A stretch of DNA of 64,000 nt. Source: Stenotrophomonas sp. ESTM1D_MKCIP4_1. Lineage in GTDB: Bacteria; Pseudomonadota; Gammaproteobacteria; Xanthomonadales; Xanthomonadaceae. Shown one piece after another: positions 1 to 10,134 of this stretch; position 1 is the first letter of the stretch; every line of letters begins with the position of its first letter. Below the pieces are notes generated by a model that saw nothing but the letters and a program-made list of their open reading frames with translations, did not search any database and was not told where the DNA came from. The DNA lies in assembly GCF_003086895.1 (NCBI RefSeq), contig NZ_CP026004.1:870084-934083 (forward strand). The letters run 5' to 3'. Made by a program: the position numbers and the translations under genes.

Positions 1-1
1 G

Positions 2-1753
2 ATCGTGGAAGGCGGCGACGTGGTCGAGCCGCTGAAGGATCGCGTGCTGGGTCGTGTGGTTGCCGAGGACGTGTTCCTGCCGGGCAACGACGAAGATCCG
101 ATCGTCACCCGCAACACCCTGCTGGACGAAGCCTGGGTTGCCAAGCTGGAAGATGCCGGCGTGCAGAGCATCAAGGTCCGTTCGACGATCTCGTGCGAAT
201 CGGCCTTCGGCGTCTGCGGTCGCTGCTACGGCCGCGATCTGGCCCGTGGCCACCTGGTCAACATCGGTGAAGCGGTCGGCGTCATCGCCGCCCAGTCCAT
301 CGGTGAGCCGGGTACCCAGCTGACCATGCGTACGTTCCACATCGGTGGTGCGGCGTCGCGAGCTGCTGCGGTCGACAACATCACCGTCAAGACCACCGGC
401 TCGGTCAAGTTCAGCAACCTCAAGTCCGTCGAGCACGCCAACGGCTCGCTGGTGGCAGTGTCGCGCTCGGGCGAAATCTCGGTGCTCGATGCCCACGGCC
501 GTGAGCGTGAGCGTTACAAGCTGCCGTACGGTGCAACCATCACCTCCAAGGACGGTGATGCGATCAAGGCTGGCCAGACCGTGGCCAACTGGGATCCGCA
601 TAACCACCCGATCGTGTCGGAAGTTGCCGGCTTCATCCGCTTCATCGACTTCGTCGACGGCATCACCGTCATCGAGAAGACCGACGAGCTGACCGGCCTC
701 GCTTCGCGTGAAATCACCGATCCGAAGCGTCGTGGTACCCAGGCCAAGGACCTGCGCCCGATCGTGCGCATCGTCGACGCCAAGGGCAACGACCTGTCGA
801 TCCCGGGCACCGACCTGCCGGCGCAGTACCTGCTGCCGCCGCGTTCGATCGTCAACCTGCAGGACGGCGCCGCCGTCGGCGTGGGCGACGTCGTCGCCAA
901 GATCCCGCAGGAAGCATCGAAGACCCGCGACATCACCGGTGGTCTGCCGCGCGTGGCCGATCTGTTCGAGGCCCGCAAGCCGAAGGATCCGGCGGTGCTG
1001 GCCGAGCGTTCGGGCATCATCAGCTTCGGCAAGGACACCAAGGGCAAGCAGCGCCTGATCATCAAGGACACCGACGGTTCGGAGCACGAAGAGCTGATTC
1101 CGAAGTACCGCCAGGTCATCGTCTTTGAAGGCGAGCACGTCACCAAGGGCGAAACCATCGTGGACGGCGAGCCGAGCCCGCAGGACATCCTGCGTCTGCT
1201 GGGTGTCGAACCGCTGGCGGCTTACCTGGTGAAGGAAATCCAGGACGTGTACCGCCTGCAGGGCGTGAAGATCAACGACAAGCACATCGAGGTCATCACC
1301 CGCCAGATGCTGCGCAAGGTCGAGATCACCGATCAGGGCAGCAGCAAGTTCCTGAACGGCGAACAGGTGGAGCGCCAGCGCGTGATCGAGGAGAATGCGC
1401 GCCTGTCGACCCGCAACGAGCTGCCGGCGCACTTCGATCCGGTCCTGCTGGGTATCACCAAGGCATCGCTGGCGACCGAATCGTTCATCTCGGCGGCTTC
1501 GTTCCAGGAAACCACCCGCGTGCTGACCGAAGCTGCCGTCCGCGGCACCAAGGACAACCTGCGCGGCCTGAAGGAAAACGTCATCGTGGGTCGCCTGATC
1601 CCGGCCGGTACGGGTCTGTCGTACCACAGCAGCCGCCGCCGCGGCGCTTCGGGTCTCACCGACTCGGAGATGCAGGCCCTGACCGGTACCCCGGTTGCGG
1701 CTGAGGCGCCGGCCGTTGAAGCCGAAGCTGAACAGGCGTCTGGCGAAGAATGA
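2..1753 (+). CDS. rpoC: RNA polymerase beta' subunit, 3' part
   Basis: This is the C-terminal part of the beta' subunit of RNA polymerase, which forms the catalytic core with beta and the alpha dimer. The frame is open at the window edge, so the start lies upstream; about 583 of the usual 1,400 or so residues are present. A cysteine cluster (C64, C71 and C74 of the fragment, in [11 protein letters not shown]) matches part of the second zinc site. The trigger-loop segment with [16 protein letters not shown] follows at about residues 99-114. The protein ends in an Ala/Glu-rich tail, as is common in gammaproteobacteria. rpoB is expected just upstream. Confidence 0.98.
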   Translation: MVEGGDVVEPLKDRVLGRVVAEDVFLPGNDEDPIVTRNTLLDEAWVAKLEDAGVQSIKVRSTISCESAFGVCGRCYGRDLARGHLVNIGEAVGVIAAQSIGEPGTQLTMRTFHIGGAASRAAAVDNITVKTTGSVKFSNLKSVEHANGSLVAVSRSGEISVLDAHGRERERYKLPYGATITSKDGDAIKAGQTVANWDPHNHPIVSEVAGFIRFIDFVDGITVIEKTDELTGLASREITDPKRRGTQAKDLRPIVRIVDAKGNDLSIPGTDLPAQYLLPPRSIVNLQDGAAVGVGDVVAKIPQEASKTRDITGGLPRVADLFEARKPKDPAVLAERSGIISFGKDTKGKQRLIIKDTDGSEHEELIPKYRQVIVFEGEHVTKGETIVDGEPSPQDILRLLGVEPLAAYLVKEIQDVYRLQGVKINDKHIEVITRQMLRKVEITDQGSSKFLNGEQVERQRVIEENARLSTRNELPAHFDPVLLGITKASLATESFISAASFQETTRVLTEAAVRGTKDNLRGLKENVIVGRLIPAGTGLSYHSSRRRGASGLTDSEMQALTGTPVAAEAPAVEAEAEQASGEE

Positions 1754-1760
1754 GTCACCC

Positions 1761-1782
1761 GGTCCGGCCGCAAGGCCGGACC
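1761..1782 (+). other. Stem-loop after rpoC
   Basis: A perfect 9-bp stem (GGTCCGGCC and GGCCGGACC) with a GCAA loop stands 8 bases after the rpoC stop. No T-run follows, so it is not a canonical intrinsic terminator. It may protect the 3' end of the rpoBC transcript or work together with the SMAG palindrome just downstream. Confidence 0.5.
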
Positions 1783-1790
1783 ACCCGGCG

Positions 1791-1814
1791 GTAGAGTCGA
1801 CCGTTGGTCGACTC
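1791..1814 (+). repeat. SMAG-type palindrome after rpoC
   Basis: A GTAG head is followed by the palindrome AGTCGACC-GT-TGGTCGACT. This is the layout of the GTAG-headed REP elements (SMAG) known from S. maltophilia. It lies between rpoC and the str operon promoter. The remaining bases of the 1754-2057 gap hold only the hairpin before it and the promoter and leader after it. Confidence 0.75.
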
Positions 1815-1937
1815 CGCCAGGCGGGAAAAGGAAAGGGCAGGGCGGATCATCCTCGATCCACCCCGCCAACCTGAACGGGGTACATGGAGGCCCCCCAGTA
1901 ACGTTCCAGGATCAGGAACGGGCTTGACAGGAGGCGT

Positions 1938-1967
1938 TTGACTGCTTCTCTGGCAGGTTGCTACAAT
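1938..1967 (+). promoter_or_regulatory. Promoter of the str operon
   Basis: The -35 box TTGACT (1938-1943) and the -10 box TACAAT (1962-1967) are separated by 18 bases. Transcription would start near 1974, giving a leader of about 85 bases before rpsL. A second TTGACA at 1924-1929 has no convincing -10 partner. Confidence 0.7.
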
Positions 1968-1977
1968 CGTCTGTCTC

Positions 1978-2037
1978 AGCAGGCCAGAATTTTGGCCTGC
2001 TTTAACATTTCCGCATCTCTGGCCGGATTTCCGGCCA
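1978..2037 (+). promoter_or_regulatory. Two hairpins in the str operon leader
   Basis: The rpsL leader begins with a 9-bp stem (AGCAGGCCA at 1978-1986 with TGGCCTGCT at 1993-2001) followed by TTT. A second 7-bp stem lies at 2020-2037 (TGGCCGG with CCGGCCA). They sit just after the predicted transcription start, where attenuation or mRNA stabilisation could act. No ribosomal protein target site can be assigned by eye. Confidence 0.5.
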
Positions 2038-2057
2038 CCAATCAGAAGAACCTACTG

Positions 2058-2432
2058 ATGGCGACGATCAACCAGCTGGTCCGCAAGCCGCGGCAAGCTA
2101 CTACGTACAAGAGTGCCTCGCCGGCGCTCGACAAGTGCCCGCAGCGCCGTGGCGTCTGCACCCGCGTCTACACCACCACCCCGAAGAAGCCGAACTCGGC
2201 TCTGCGCAAGGTTGCCAAGGTCCGCCTGACCAACCAGGAAGAAGTCATTTCCTACATCGGCGGTGAAGGTCACAACCTGCAGGAACACTCCGTGGTCCTG
2301 ATCCGTGGCGGTCGCGTCAAGGATCTGCCGGGTGTGCGTTACCACACCGTTCGTGGCTCGCTCGACGCCGCCGGCGTTGCCAAGCGTCGCCAGGCCCGTT
2401 CCAAGTACGGCGCCAAGCGTCCGAAGGCATAA
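2058..2432 (+). CDS. rpsL: 30S ribosomal protein S12
   Basis: S12 sits at the decoding centre of the 30S subunit, where it helps check codon-anticodon pairing. It has 124 residues, the usual length. The frame is open upstream to 1938, but the ATG at 2058 gives the standard N terminus [10 protein letters not shown]. Lys43 (in [11 protein letters not shown]) and Lys88 are both present, so none of the common streptomycin-resistance changes is seen. Asp89 is the residue that is methylthiolated in other bacteria. It is the first gene of the str operon and stands 12 bases before rpsG. Confidence 0.98.
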
Positions 2433-2444
2433 GGAGAGACCACT

Positions 2445-2912
2445 ATGTCGCGTAAGGGTAATACTCCGCAGCGTTCCGTCCTGCCGGATCCGAAGCACGG
2501 AAGCGAAACCATCGCCCGTTTCATCAACATGGTCATGCAGAGCGGCAAGAAGTCCGTCGCTGAAAAGATCGTGTACGGCGCCATGGACGTCATCTCCGAG
2601 AAGAACGCCAACTCGATCGAGCTGGTGCAGAAGGCTCTGGACAACGTCGCTCCGTCGGTCGAAGTGAAGTCGCGCCGTGTCGGTGGTGCCACCTACCAGG
2701 TGCCGGTCGAAGTGCGTGCATCGCGCAAGATGGCTCTGGCCATGCGCTGGCTGATCGACTCCGCGCGCAAGCGTGGTGAGAACACCATGCCGAAGAAGCT
2801 GGCTGCTGAACTGATCGACGCCTCGGAAAACCGTGGCGGCGCCATCAAGAAGCGCGAAGAAACCCACCGCATGGCCGAAGCCAACAAGGCCTTCGCCCAC
2901 TACCGCTGGTGA
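2445..2912 (+). CDS. rpsG: 30S ribosomal protein S7
   Basis: S7 is a primary 16S rRNA binding protein that starts assembly of the 30S head and lines the E site. It has 155 residues, the common bacterial length, and lacks the C-terminal extension of E. coli K-12. AAGGAG just upstream is a strong ribosome binding site. In E. coli S7 represses its own operon by binding the rpsL-rpsG spacer; here that spacer is only 12 bases, so such a site would have to lie elsewhere. A 138-base gap with two hairpins separates it from fusA. Confidence 0.98.
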   Translation: MSRKGNTPQRSVLPDPKHGSETIARFINMVMQSGKKSVAEKIVYGAMDVISEKNANSIELVQKALDNVAPSVEVKSRRVGGATYQVPVEVRASRKMALAMRWLIDSARKRGENTMPKKLAAELIDASENRGGAIKKREETHRMAEANKAFAHYRW

Positions 2913-2938
2913 GTTTGACGGCCTTGTAAAACAGGCAG

Positions 2939-3010
2939 GGCAGCACCACATCGGTGCTGCCTCGCGGCCCCAGAAGGGCTGCGCCAATCCGAAGGCCGCC
3001 GCAAGGCGGC
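2939..3010 (+). other. Two hairpins between rpsG and fusA
   Basis: The first hairpin pairs GGCAGCACC (2939-2947) with GGTGCTGCC (2953-2961), 9 bp. The second pairs GCCGCC (2995-3000) with GGCGGC (3005-3010) around a GCAA loop. Neither has a T-run. They may be processing or partial attenuation signals within the str operon. Confidence 0.45.
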
Positions 3011-3050
3011 GTTCGGCCATCCGAAATCCAAGAAATCTGAGAGGCTCCCC

Positions 3051-5192
3051 GTGGCCCGTTCCACTCCCATCGAGCGTTACCGTAACTTCGGCATCATGGC
3101 TCACATCGATGCCGGCAAGACCACCACGTCCGAGCGCATCCTGTTCTACACCGGCAAGAGCCACAAGATCGGTGAAGTGCACGACGGCGCCGCCACCATG
3201 GACTGGATGGAGCAGGAGCAGGAGCGTGGCATCACGATCCAGTCCGCTGCCACCACCGCGTTCTGGAAGGGCATGGACAAGTCCCTGCCGGAGCACCGCT
3301 TCAACATCATCGATACCCCCGGGCACGTTGACTTCACCATCGAAGTCGAGCGTTCGCTGCGCGTGCTCGACGGTGCGGTGTTCGTGCTGTGTGCCGTCGG
3401 TGGCGTGCAGCCGCAGTCGGAAACCGTGTGGCGCCAGGCCAACCGTTACAAGGTGCCGCGCATTGCGTTCGTCAACAAGATGGACCGCACCGGCGCCAAC
3501 TTCTACAAGGTCCGTGACCAGCTGAAGGCCAAGCTCGGCGCTGTCGCCGTGCCGATGCAGCTGCCGATCGGTGCCGAGGACGGCTTCAAGGGCGTCGTCG
3601 ACCTGCTGAAGATGAAGGCCATCCACTGGGATGAAGCCTCGCAGGGCATGAAGTTCGAGTACGGCGACATCCCGGCTGATCTGCAGGAAAAGGCTGAAGA
3701 AGCCCGTACCTTCATGATCGAAGCCGCGGCTGAAGCCAGCGAAGAGCTGATGGAAAAGTACCTGGGCGGCGAAGAGCTGGCCGAGTCCGAAATCATCAAC
3801 GCGCTGCGTACCCGTACCCTGGCCACCGAAATCGTTCCGATGTACTGCGGTTCGGCGTTCAAGAACAAGGGCGTGCAGGCCATGCTCGACGGCGTGATCC
3901 AGCTGCTGCCGTCGCCGGTCGACGTGCCGGACGTGACCGGTACCGACGTGGATGACGAAAACGTCGCCATGACCCGCAAGTCCGACGACAAGGCTCCGTT
4001 CTCGTCGCTGGCCTTCAAGATCATCACCGACCCGTTCGTCGGCGCGCTGACCTTCTTCCGTGTCTACTCGGGCACCCTGAACGGTGGCGACACCGTCCTG
4101 AACTCGGTGAAGGGCAAGAAGGAGCGCATCGGCCGCATCCTGCAGATGCACTCGAACAACCGCGAGGAAATCAAGGAAGTCCTGGCCGGTGACATCGCCG
4201 CTGCCGTGGGCCTGAAGGACACCACCACGGGTGACACCCTGTGCTCGATCGACCAGCCGATCATCCTGGAGCGCATGACGTTCCCGGAGCCGGTGATCTC
4301 GATGGCCGTCGAACCGAAGACCAAGTCGGACCAGGAAAAGATGGGTCTGGCCCTGGGCCGTCTGGCGCAGGAAGATCCGTCGTTCCGCGTCAAGACCGAC
4401 GAAGAATCCGGCCAGACCATCATCTCGGGCATGGGCGAGCTGCACCTGGACATCATCGTCGACCGCCTGAAGCGCGAGTTCAACGTTGAAGCCAACGTCG
4501 GCGCGCCGCAGGTTGCGTACCGCGAAACCATCACCCTGGCCGACGTCAAGTCGGACTACAAGCACGCCAAGCAGTCCGGTGGTAAGGGTCAGTACGGTCA
4601 CGTCGTGATCGAGCTGTCGCCGATCACCGCTGAAGACCGTGCCGACGCCAAGATCGCTCCGCTGATCAAGGACGACTTCCTGTTCATCAATGACATCACC
4701 GGTGGTGTCATTCCGAAGGAATTCATCCCGTCGGTCGAAAAGGGCCTGCGCGAAACCATCACCAGCGGCCCGCTGGCCGGCTTCCCGGTGGTGGACGTGA
4801 AGGTCAAGCTGGTCTTCGGTTCGTACCACGACGTCGACTCCTCGGAAATGGCGTTCAAGCTGGCTTCGTCGATGGCCTTCAAGCAGGGCTTCGCCAAGGC
4901 CAAGCCGGTGCTGCTGGAGCCGATCATGAAGGTCGAGATCGTGACCCCGGAGGATTACCAGGGTGACGTGATGGGCGACGTGAGCCGTCGTCGCGGCGTG
5001 CTGCAGGGTTCCGACACCACCGGTGACGGCTCCGCTTCGATCATCAACGCGATGATCCCGCTGGGTGAAATGTTCGGTTACGCCACTGCGCTGCGTTCGC
5101 AGACCCAGGGCCGCGCCACCTTCACCATGGAATTCGACCATTACGAGCCGGCGCCGAACAACATCGCCGAAGCCGTCATGAAGAAGGGCTGA
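3051..5192 (+). CDS. fusA: Elongation factor G
   Basis: EF-G is the GTPase that moves tRNAs and mRNA through the ribosome after peptide transfer and helps recycle ribosomes with RRF. It has 713 residues, slightly longer than E. coli EF-G. The GTP-binding motifs are clear: P-loop AHIDAGKTT (17-25), switch [10 protein letters not shown] (88-95) and NKMD (142-145). Translation starts at GTG ([12 protein letters not shown]), which is common for fusA. It is the third gene of the str operon, with tuf 51 bases downstream. Confidence 0.98.
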   Translation: MARSTPIERYRNFGIMAHIDAGKTTTSERILFYTGKSHKIGEVHDGAATMDWMEQEQERGITIQSAATTAFWKGMDKSLPEHRFNIIDTPGHVDFTIEVERSLRVLDGAVFVLCAVGGVQPQSETVWRQANRYKVPRIAFVNKMDRTGANFYKVRDQLKAKLGAVAVPMQLPIGAEDGFKGVVDLLKMKAIHWDEASQGMKFEYGDIPADLQEKAEEARTFMIEAAAEASEELMEKYLGGEELAESEIINALRTRTLATEIVPMYCGSAFKNKGVQAMLDGVIQLLPSPVDVPDVTGTDVDDENVAMTRKSDDKAPFSSLAFKIITDPFVGALTFFRVYSGTLNGGDTVLNSVKGKKERIGRILQMHSNNREEIKEVLAGDIAAAVGLKDTTTGDTLCSIDQPIILERMTFPEPVISMAVEPKTKSDQEKMGLALGRLAQEDPSFRVKTDEESGQTIISGMGELHLDIIVDRLKREFNVEANVGAPQVAYRETITLADVKSDYKHAKQSGGKGQYGHVVIELSPITAEDRADAKIAPLIKDDFLFINDITGGVIPKEFIPSVEKGLRETITSGPLAGFPVVDVKVKLVFGSYHDVDSSEMAFKLASSMAFKQGFAKAKPVLLEPIMKVEIVTPEDYQGDVMGDVSRRRGVLQGSDTTGDGSASIINAMIPLGEMFGYATALRSQTQGRATFTMEFDHYEPAPNNIAEAVMKKG

Positions 5193-5243
5193 GCCTCGCT
5201 CAGCCTCTCCTGAAACCACTTACGACAATCAAGGGATACAACA

Positions 5244-6434
5244 ATGGCAAAGGGTAAGTTCGAGCGCACCAAGCCGCACGTCAACGTCGGCACCATCGGT
5301 CACGTCGACCATGGCAAGACCACGCTGACCGCCGCACTGACCAAGATCGGCGCCGAGCGCTTCGGTGGCGAGTTCAAGGACTACTCGGCAATCGACGCCG
5401 CTCCGGAAGAGAAGGCTCGTGGTATCACGATCTCGACCGCGCACGTCGAATACGAATCCACCACCCGTCACTACGCCCACGTCGATTGCCCGGGCCACGC
5501 TGACTACGTGAAGAACATGATCACCGGTGCCGCCCAGATGGACGGCGCGATCCTGGTGTGCTCGGCCGCTGACGGCCCGATGCCGCAGACCCGCGAGCAC
5601 ATCCTGCTGTCGCGTCAGGTCGGCGTGCCGTACATCGTCGTGTTCCTGAACAAGGCCGACATGGTTGACGATGCCGAGCTGCTGGAACTGGTCGAAATGG
5701 AAGTCCGCGAGCTGCTGAGCAAGTACGACTTCCCGGGCGACGACACCCCGATCATCTCGGGTTCGGCCCGCCTGGCGCTGGAAGGCGACCAGAGCGACAT
5801 CGGCGTGCCGGCCGTGATCAAGCTGGTCGATGCTCTCGACAGCTGGATCCCGACCCCGGAGCGTGACGTCGACAAGCCGTTCCTGATGCCGGTGGAAGAC
5901 GTGTTCTCGATCTCGGGCCGCGGCACCGTGGTGACCGGTCGTATCGAGCGCGGCGTGATCAAGGTCGGCGAAGAAATCGAAATCGTCGGCATCCGTCCGG
6001 TGCAGAAGACCACCGTGACCGGCGTGGAAATGTTCCGCAAGCTGCTGGACCAGGGCCAGGCAGGCGACAACGCCGGTCTGCTGCTGCGCGGCACCAAGCG
6101 TGACGACGTCGAGCGCGGCCAGGTTCTGGCCAAGCCGGGTTCGATCAAGCCGCACACCAAGTTCGACGCCGAAGTGTACGTGCTGTCGAAGGATGAGGGC
6201 GGCCGCCACACCCCGTTCTTCAAGGGCTACCGTCCGCAGTTCTACTTCCGTACCACCGACATCACCGGTGCGGTTGAGCTGCCGGAAGGCGTCGAGATGG
6301 TGATGCCGGGCGACAACATCAAGATGGTTGTCACCCTGATCAACCCGGTCGCAATGGACGCCGGCCTGCGCTTCGCAATCCGCGAAGGTGGCCGTACCGT
6401 CGGCGCCGGTGTGGTCTCCACCATCATCGAGTAA
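5244..6434 (+). CDS. tuf: Elongation factor Tu
   Basis: EF-Tu carries aminoacyl-tRNA to the ribosomal A site as a ternary complex with GTP. It has 396 residues. The GTPase motifs are GHVDHGKTT (19-27), DCPGHADY (81-88) and NKAD (136-139). It is the last gene of the str operon. Xanthomonads usually carry a second, nearly identical tuf elsewhere; only one is in this window. A hairpin follows the stop. Confidence 0.98.
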   Translation: MAKGKFERTKPHVNVGTIGHVDHGKTTLTAALTKIGAERFGGEFKDYSAIDAAPEEKARGITISTAHVEYESTTRHYAHVDCPGHADYVKNMITGAAQMDGAILVCSAADGPMPQTREHILLSRQVGVPYIVVFLNKADMVDDAELLELVEMEVRELLSKYDFPGDDTPIISGSARLALEGDQSDIGVPAVIKLVDALDSWIPTPERDVDKPFLMPVEDVFSISGRGTVVTGRIERGVIKVGEEIEIVGIRPVQKTTVTGVEMFRKLLDQGQAGDNAGLLLRGTKRDDVERGQVLAKPGSIKPHTKFDAEVYVLSKDEGGRHTPFFKGYRPQFYFRTTDITGAVELPEGVEMVMPGDNIKMVVTLINPVAMDAGLRFAIREGGRTVGAGVVSTIIE

Positions 6435-6448
6435 TCTGCTAGACTCTG

Positions 6449-6482
6449 CGCCCCGATGTTGCCTGGGTAGGGCATCGGGGCG
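6449..6482 (+). other. Stem-loop after tuf
   Basis: A 10-bp perfect stem (CGCCCCGATG with CATCGGGGCG) closes a 14-base loop 14 bases after the tuf stop. No T-run follows, so it is more likely a 3'-end stabiliser or a partial terminator than a classical intrinsic terminator. Confidence 0.5.
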
Positions 6483-6572
6483 TATCAAATGGGAAAGCAG
6501 GCACAGGATGTGCCTTGTGTTCCCCGGACCAGGAAGGGTCAATGCCATTCAGGCGGCGTCAACAGGAAACTG

Positions 6573-6601
6573 TTGACAGCTGCCTTGCGTGCCATTATGC
6601 T
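6573..6601 (+). promoter_or_regulatory. Promoter of the S10 operon
   Basis: A perfect -35 box TTGACA (6573-6578) and the -10 box TATGCT (6596-6601) are separated by 17 bases. This is the strongest sigma-70-like promoter that I see in the window. It would give a leader of about 160 bases before rpsJ. The rest of the 6435-6766 gap holds the hairpin after tuf and this leader. Confidence 0.8.
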
Positions 6602-6611
6602 TCGTCGTCTG

Positions 6612-6644
6612 GGCAGACCGGTTCTTGGGTCTGCCTACGTTTTT
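6612..6644 (+). promoter_or_regulatory. Possible attenuator in the S10 leader
   Basis: An 8-bp stem pairs GGCAGACC (6612-6619) with GGTCTGCC (6628-6635), and a run of five T lies at 6640-6644. This resembles an intrinsic terminator about 35 bases after the predicted transcription start. In E. coli, L4 shuts down the S10 operon by attenuation in its leader, so this is a candidate for a similar control. The L4 link is inference. Confidence 0.5.
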
Positions 6645-6766
6645 GAGGTCCACGGATTGACCTTGTCGGCCTGCAGGAGTGCGGGCCGTCCGTATTCAGG
6701 GATTTCACGGGGCAAAGCAACCCAGAGGCTTTGTCTGTCGCTCTTTTAACGAAGGAACCTACCGCC

Positions 6767-7078
6767 ATGGCGGACCAAAAGATCCGGATCCGGCTGAAAG
6801 CGTTCGATCATCGTCTGATCGACCGTTCGGCCAGCGAGATCGTTGAGACGGCCAAGCGGACCGGCGCGCAAGTGCGTGGCCCGATCCCGCTGCCGACCAA
6901 GATCGAGCGTTATACCGTTCTCGTTTCCCCGCACGTCGACAAGGACGCGCGTGACCAGTACGAGACCCGCACGCACAAGCGCGTGCTCGATATCGTTGAC
7001 CCGAATGACAAGACCGTGGACGCGCTGATGAAGCTCGAACTGGCTGCCGGCGTCGACGTTCAGATCAAGCTGACCTGA
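6767..7078 (+). CDS. rpsJ: 30S ribosomal protein S10
   Basis: S10 (NusE) is part of the 30S head and also joins NusB in transcription antitermination. It has 103 residues, the standard length. The frame opens earlier, but the ATG at 6767 behind GAAGGAA gives the expected start [15 protein letters not shown]. It is the first gene of the S10 operon, 11 bases before rplC. Confidence 0.98.
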
Positions 7079-7089
7079 GGACTACGACC

Positions 7090-7740
7090 ATGACGAAGAA
7101 GTATTCGTTGGGCTTCGTGGGCCGCAAGGCTGGCATGAGCCGCGTGTTCACTGAAGATGGCCGCTCCATCCCGGTGACCCTGATCGAAGCAACCCCGAAC
7201 CGCATCGCGCAGATCAAGACCGTCGAAACCGACGGCTACAGCGCCGTGCAGGTGACCGTCGGCGCGCGTCGCGCTGCCCTGGTCAACAAGCCGGAAGCCG
7301 GCCACTTCGCCAAGGCGAAGGTGGAAGCGGGTCGTGGCCTGTGGGAATTCCGCGTTGAAGACGCGCAGCTCGGCGATTTCGCCGTTGGCGGCGAAGTCAA
7401 GGCGGACATCTTTGAAGTCGGCCAGATCGTCGACGTCCAGGGTGTCACCAAGGGTAAGGGTTTCCAGGGCACCATCAAGCGCCACAACTTCCGTATGGGC
7501 GATGCAACCCACGGTAACTCGCTGTCGCATCGCGCGCCGGGTTCGCTGGGTCAGCGCCAGACCCCGGGTCGCGTTTTCCCGGGCAAGAAGATGTCGGGCC
7601 ATATGGGCGCGGTGCAGCAGAGCACCCAGAACCTGGAAGTGGTCAAGGTCGACGTCGAGCGCGGTCTCATTGCAGTTCGCGGCGCCGTTCCGGGCGCGGC
7701 GGGTGGCGACGTGATCGTCCGTCCGGCGAGCAAGGCATAA
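7090..7740 (+). CDS. rplC: 50S ribosomal protein L3
   Basis: L3 binds 23S rRNA early in assembly and reaches toward the peptidyl transferase centre. It has 216 residues, a few more than E. coli. The loop [18 protein letters not shown] contains the glutamine that PrmB methylates in E. coli. It is the second gene of the S10 operon, 12 bases before the chosen rplD start. Confidence 0.98.
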
Positions 7741-7752
7741 GGAGAGATGACG

Positions 7753-8358
7753 ATGGAACTCGTTATCACGGGTAGCAACAACAAGGTCTCGGTCTCCGAC
7801 GCCGTGTTCGGTCGCGATTTCAGCGAAGATCTGGTCCACCAGGTCGTCGTTGCTTACCGCAACGCCGGTCGCGCCGGCACCAAGGCACAGAAGACTCGCT
7901 CCGAAGTGGCTGGTACCACCAAGAAGTCGAAGAAGCAGAAGGGCGGCGGCGCGCGTCATGGCGCACTGACGGCTCCGATCTTCGTCGGCGGCGGTGTCAC
8001 CTTCGCGGCCAAGCCGCGCAGCTTCGAGCAGAAGGTCAATCGTAAGCAGTACCGTGCCGCCATGTGCGCGATCCTGTCCGAGCTGAACCGTCAGGGCCGT
8101 CTGACCATCGTGGAGTCCTTCGACGTCGAAGCGACCAGCACGAAGGGTCTGATCGCCAAGCTGGCCGGCCTGGAAGTGGGCAAGCGCCCGCTGATCGTCA
8201 CCGAGGAAGCCTCCGAACACCTGTACCTGTCGGCTCGCAACGTTCCCTACGTGGAAGTGCGTGACGTGCAGGGCCTGGATCCGGTGTCCCTGGTTGGTGC
8301 CGACACGGTCGTCATCACCGCTGACGCGGTCAAGAAGGTCGAGGAGTGGCTGGCATGA
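7753..8358 (+). CDS. rplD: 50S ribosomal protein L4
   Basis: L4 lines the polypeptide exit tunnel and in E. coli also represses the S10 operon. It has 201 residues from the ATG at 7753 ([10 protein letters not shown]). An ATG six bases upstream (7747) sits directly against the GGAGAG ribosome binding site, so the second ATG has the better spacing. The basic loop [14 protein letters not shown] (about 55-68) is the tunnel extension. Its stop overlaps the rplW start (ATGA). Confidence 0.97.
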   Translation: MELVITGSNNKVSVSDAVFGRDFSEDLVHQVVVAYRNAGRAGTKAQKTRSEVAGTTKKSKKQKGGGARHGALTAPIFVGGGVTFAAKPRSFEQKVNRKQYRAAMCAILSELNRQGRLTIVESFDVEATSTKGLIAKLAGLEVGKRPLIVTEEASEHLYLSARNVPYVEVRDVQGLDPVSLVGADTVVITADAVKKVEEWLA

Positions 8359-8654
8359 ACAGCAACGAAAAAATCTTCAGCGTGCTGCGTGCCCCGCGTG
8401 TCTCCGAAAAGACCGCGCGCCTGCAGGAACTCTCCAATCAGTATGTCTTCGAAATCTCGAACGAAGCCACCAAGGCCGATGTAAAGGCCGCGGTTGAGCA
8501 GCTGTTCGACGTCAAGGTCGAAGCCGTCAACGTGGTCAACGTCAAGGGCAAGAACAAGTCCTTCCGTAACCGTGCTGGCCGCCGCGGCGATTGGCGCAAG
8601 GCGTACGTTCGCCTGGCCGATGGCCAGTCGATCGATGTAACGGCCAAGGCCTGA
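8355..8654 (+). CDS. rplW: 50S ribosomal protein L23
   Basis: L23 lies at the exit of the peptide tunnel and is the docking point for trigger factor and SRP. It has 99 residues, with the conserved RNA-binding loop [25 protein letters not shown] segment in the middle. Its ATG overlaps the rplD stop, so the two are translationally coupled. rplB follows after 10 bases. Confidence 0.97.
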
Positions 8655-8664
8655 GGTACATCCC

Positions 8665-9492
8665 ATGCCATTGATGAAATTCAAGCCCACTTCCCCCGGC
8701 CGCCGTTCGGCCGTGCGCGTGGTTACCCCCGACCTGCACAAGGGTGCTCCGCACGCCGCGCTGGTCGAGTCGCAGAGCCGCTCGGGTGGTCGTAACCACC
8801 ATGGCCGCATCACCGTGCGTCACGTCGGTGGTGGTGCCAAGCAGCACTACCGCATCATCGACTTCAAGCGCAACAAGCTGGGCATCCCGGCGCGCGTGGA
8901 ACGCATCGAATACGATCCGAACCGCACCGCCCACATCGCCCTGCTGTGCTACGTCGACGGCGAGCGTCGCTACATCATCGCCCCGAAGGGCCTGAAGGCC
9001 GGTGATCAGGTGATCGCTGGTTCGGACGCCCCGATCAAGGCCGGCAACACCCTGCCGCTGCGTAACATCCCGGTCGGTACCACCATCCACTGCATCGAAC
9101 TGAAGCCCGGCAAGGGCGCTCAGATCGCCCGCGCCGCTGGTGCGGCTGTGCAGCTGGTGGCCCGTGAAGGCATCTACGCCACCCTGCGCCTGCGCTCGGG
9201 TGAAATGCGCAAGGTTCCGGTCGAGTGCTGCGCCACCATCGGCGAAGTCGGCAACGACGAGCACAGCCTGGAAAAGCTGGGCAAGGCCGGTGCCAAGCGT
9301 TGGCGCGGTGTCCGCCCGACCGTTCGTGGTGCTGCCATGAACCCGGTTGACCATCCGCACGGCGGTGGTGAGGCCAAGGCCGGCCAGGGTAATCCGCATC
9401 CGGTCACCCCGTGGGGTGTCCCGACCAAGGGTTACAAGACGCGCCATAACAAGCGCACTCAGCAGTTCATCGTCCGCGATCGTAGGGGCTAA
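8665..9492 (+). CDS. rplB: 50S ribosomal protein L2
   Basis: L2 is one of the most conserved 50S proteins and is needed for subunit joining and peptidyl transferase activity. It has 275 residues. The C-terminal segment [13 protein letters not shown] carries the conserved histidine that lies close to the catalytic centre. It stands between rplW and rpsS in the standard S10 order. Confidence 0.98.
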
Positions 9493-9498
9493 TCGACC

Positions 9499-9768
9499 AT
9501 GGCACGTTCACTCAAGAAGGGCCCGTTCGTCGATCACCACCTCGTCAAGAAGGTGGAGGCCGCTGCGGGCAGCAAGAAGCCGATCAAGACCTGGTCGCGC
9601 CGTTCGATGATCCTGCCTGACATGGTAGGCGTCACCATTGCCGTGCATAACGGCAAGAACCACATCCCGGTTCTCGTCAACGAGAACATGGTCGGCCACA
9701 AGCTCGGCGAATTTGCCATCACCCGGACCTTCAAGGGTCACGGTGGTGACAAGAAGTCGGGCAAGTAA
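9499..9768 (+). CDS. rpsS: 30S ribosomal protein S19
   Basis: S19 forms a complex with S13 in the 30S head, near the A-site tRNA. It has 89 residues, beginning [15 protein letters not shown], the family signature. It starts 6 bases after rplB. Confidence 0.98.
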   Translation: MARSLKKGPFVDHHLVKKVEAAAGSKKPIKTWSRRSMILPDMVGVTIAVHNGKNHIPVLVNENMVGHKLGEFAITRTFKGHGGDKKSGK

Positions 9769-9780
9769 GGAGAGATGACA

Positions 9781-10116
9781 ATGGAAGCGAAAGCCATCCT
9801 GCGCACTGCGCGCATCTCCCCGCAGAAGGCTCGTCTGGTCGCTGACCAGGTGCGCGGTCTGCCGGCCGAACGTGCGGTCAACCTGCTGAAGTTCTCGGAC
9901 AAGAAGGCTGCCCACCTGATCAAGAAGGTGGTGGAGTCGGCTATTGCAAATGCCGAAAACAACCAGGGCGCCGACGTCGACGAGCTGAAGGTTCAGACCA
10001 TCATGGTTGATGAAGGTCCGACCCTGAAGCGTTTCATGGCGCGGGCGAAAGGCCGCGGTACCCGCATCCTCAAGCGCACCAGCCACATCACTGTGGTTGT
10101 GGGCGCCGCCAAGTAA
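9781..10116 (+). CDS. rplV: 50S ribosomal protein L22
   Basis: L22 forms the narrow part of the peptide exit tunnel with L4. It has 111 residues from the ATG at 9781 ([16 protein letters not shown]). An upstream in-frame ATG at 9775 is too close to the GGAGAG site. The beta-hairpin region near [18 protein letters not shown] is intact, so no macrolide-type deletion is seen. Confidence 0.97.
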   Translation: MEAKAILRTARISPQKARLVADQVRGLPAERAVNLLKFSDKKAAHLIKKVVESAIANAENNQGADVDELKVQTIMVDEGPTLKRFMARAKGRGTRILKRTSHITVVVGAAK

Positions 10117-10134
10117 GCGGATAAGGAAAAGACC

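Noticed and set aside
2052..5219. Open frame of about 1,055 codons on the minus strand opposite rpsL, rpsG and fusA
   Set aside because: It is the antisense shadow of three highly conserved genes in GC-rich, codon-biased DNA. The translation is low-complexity (His, Asp, Val, Arg) and has no recognisable domain.
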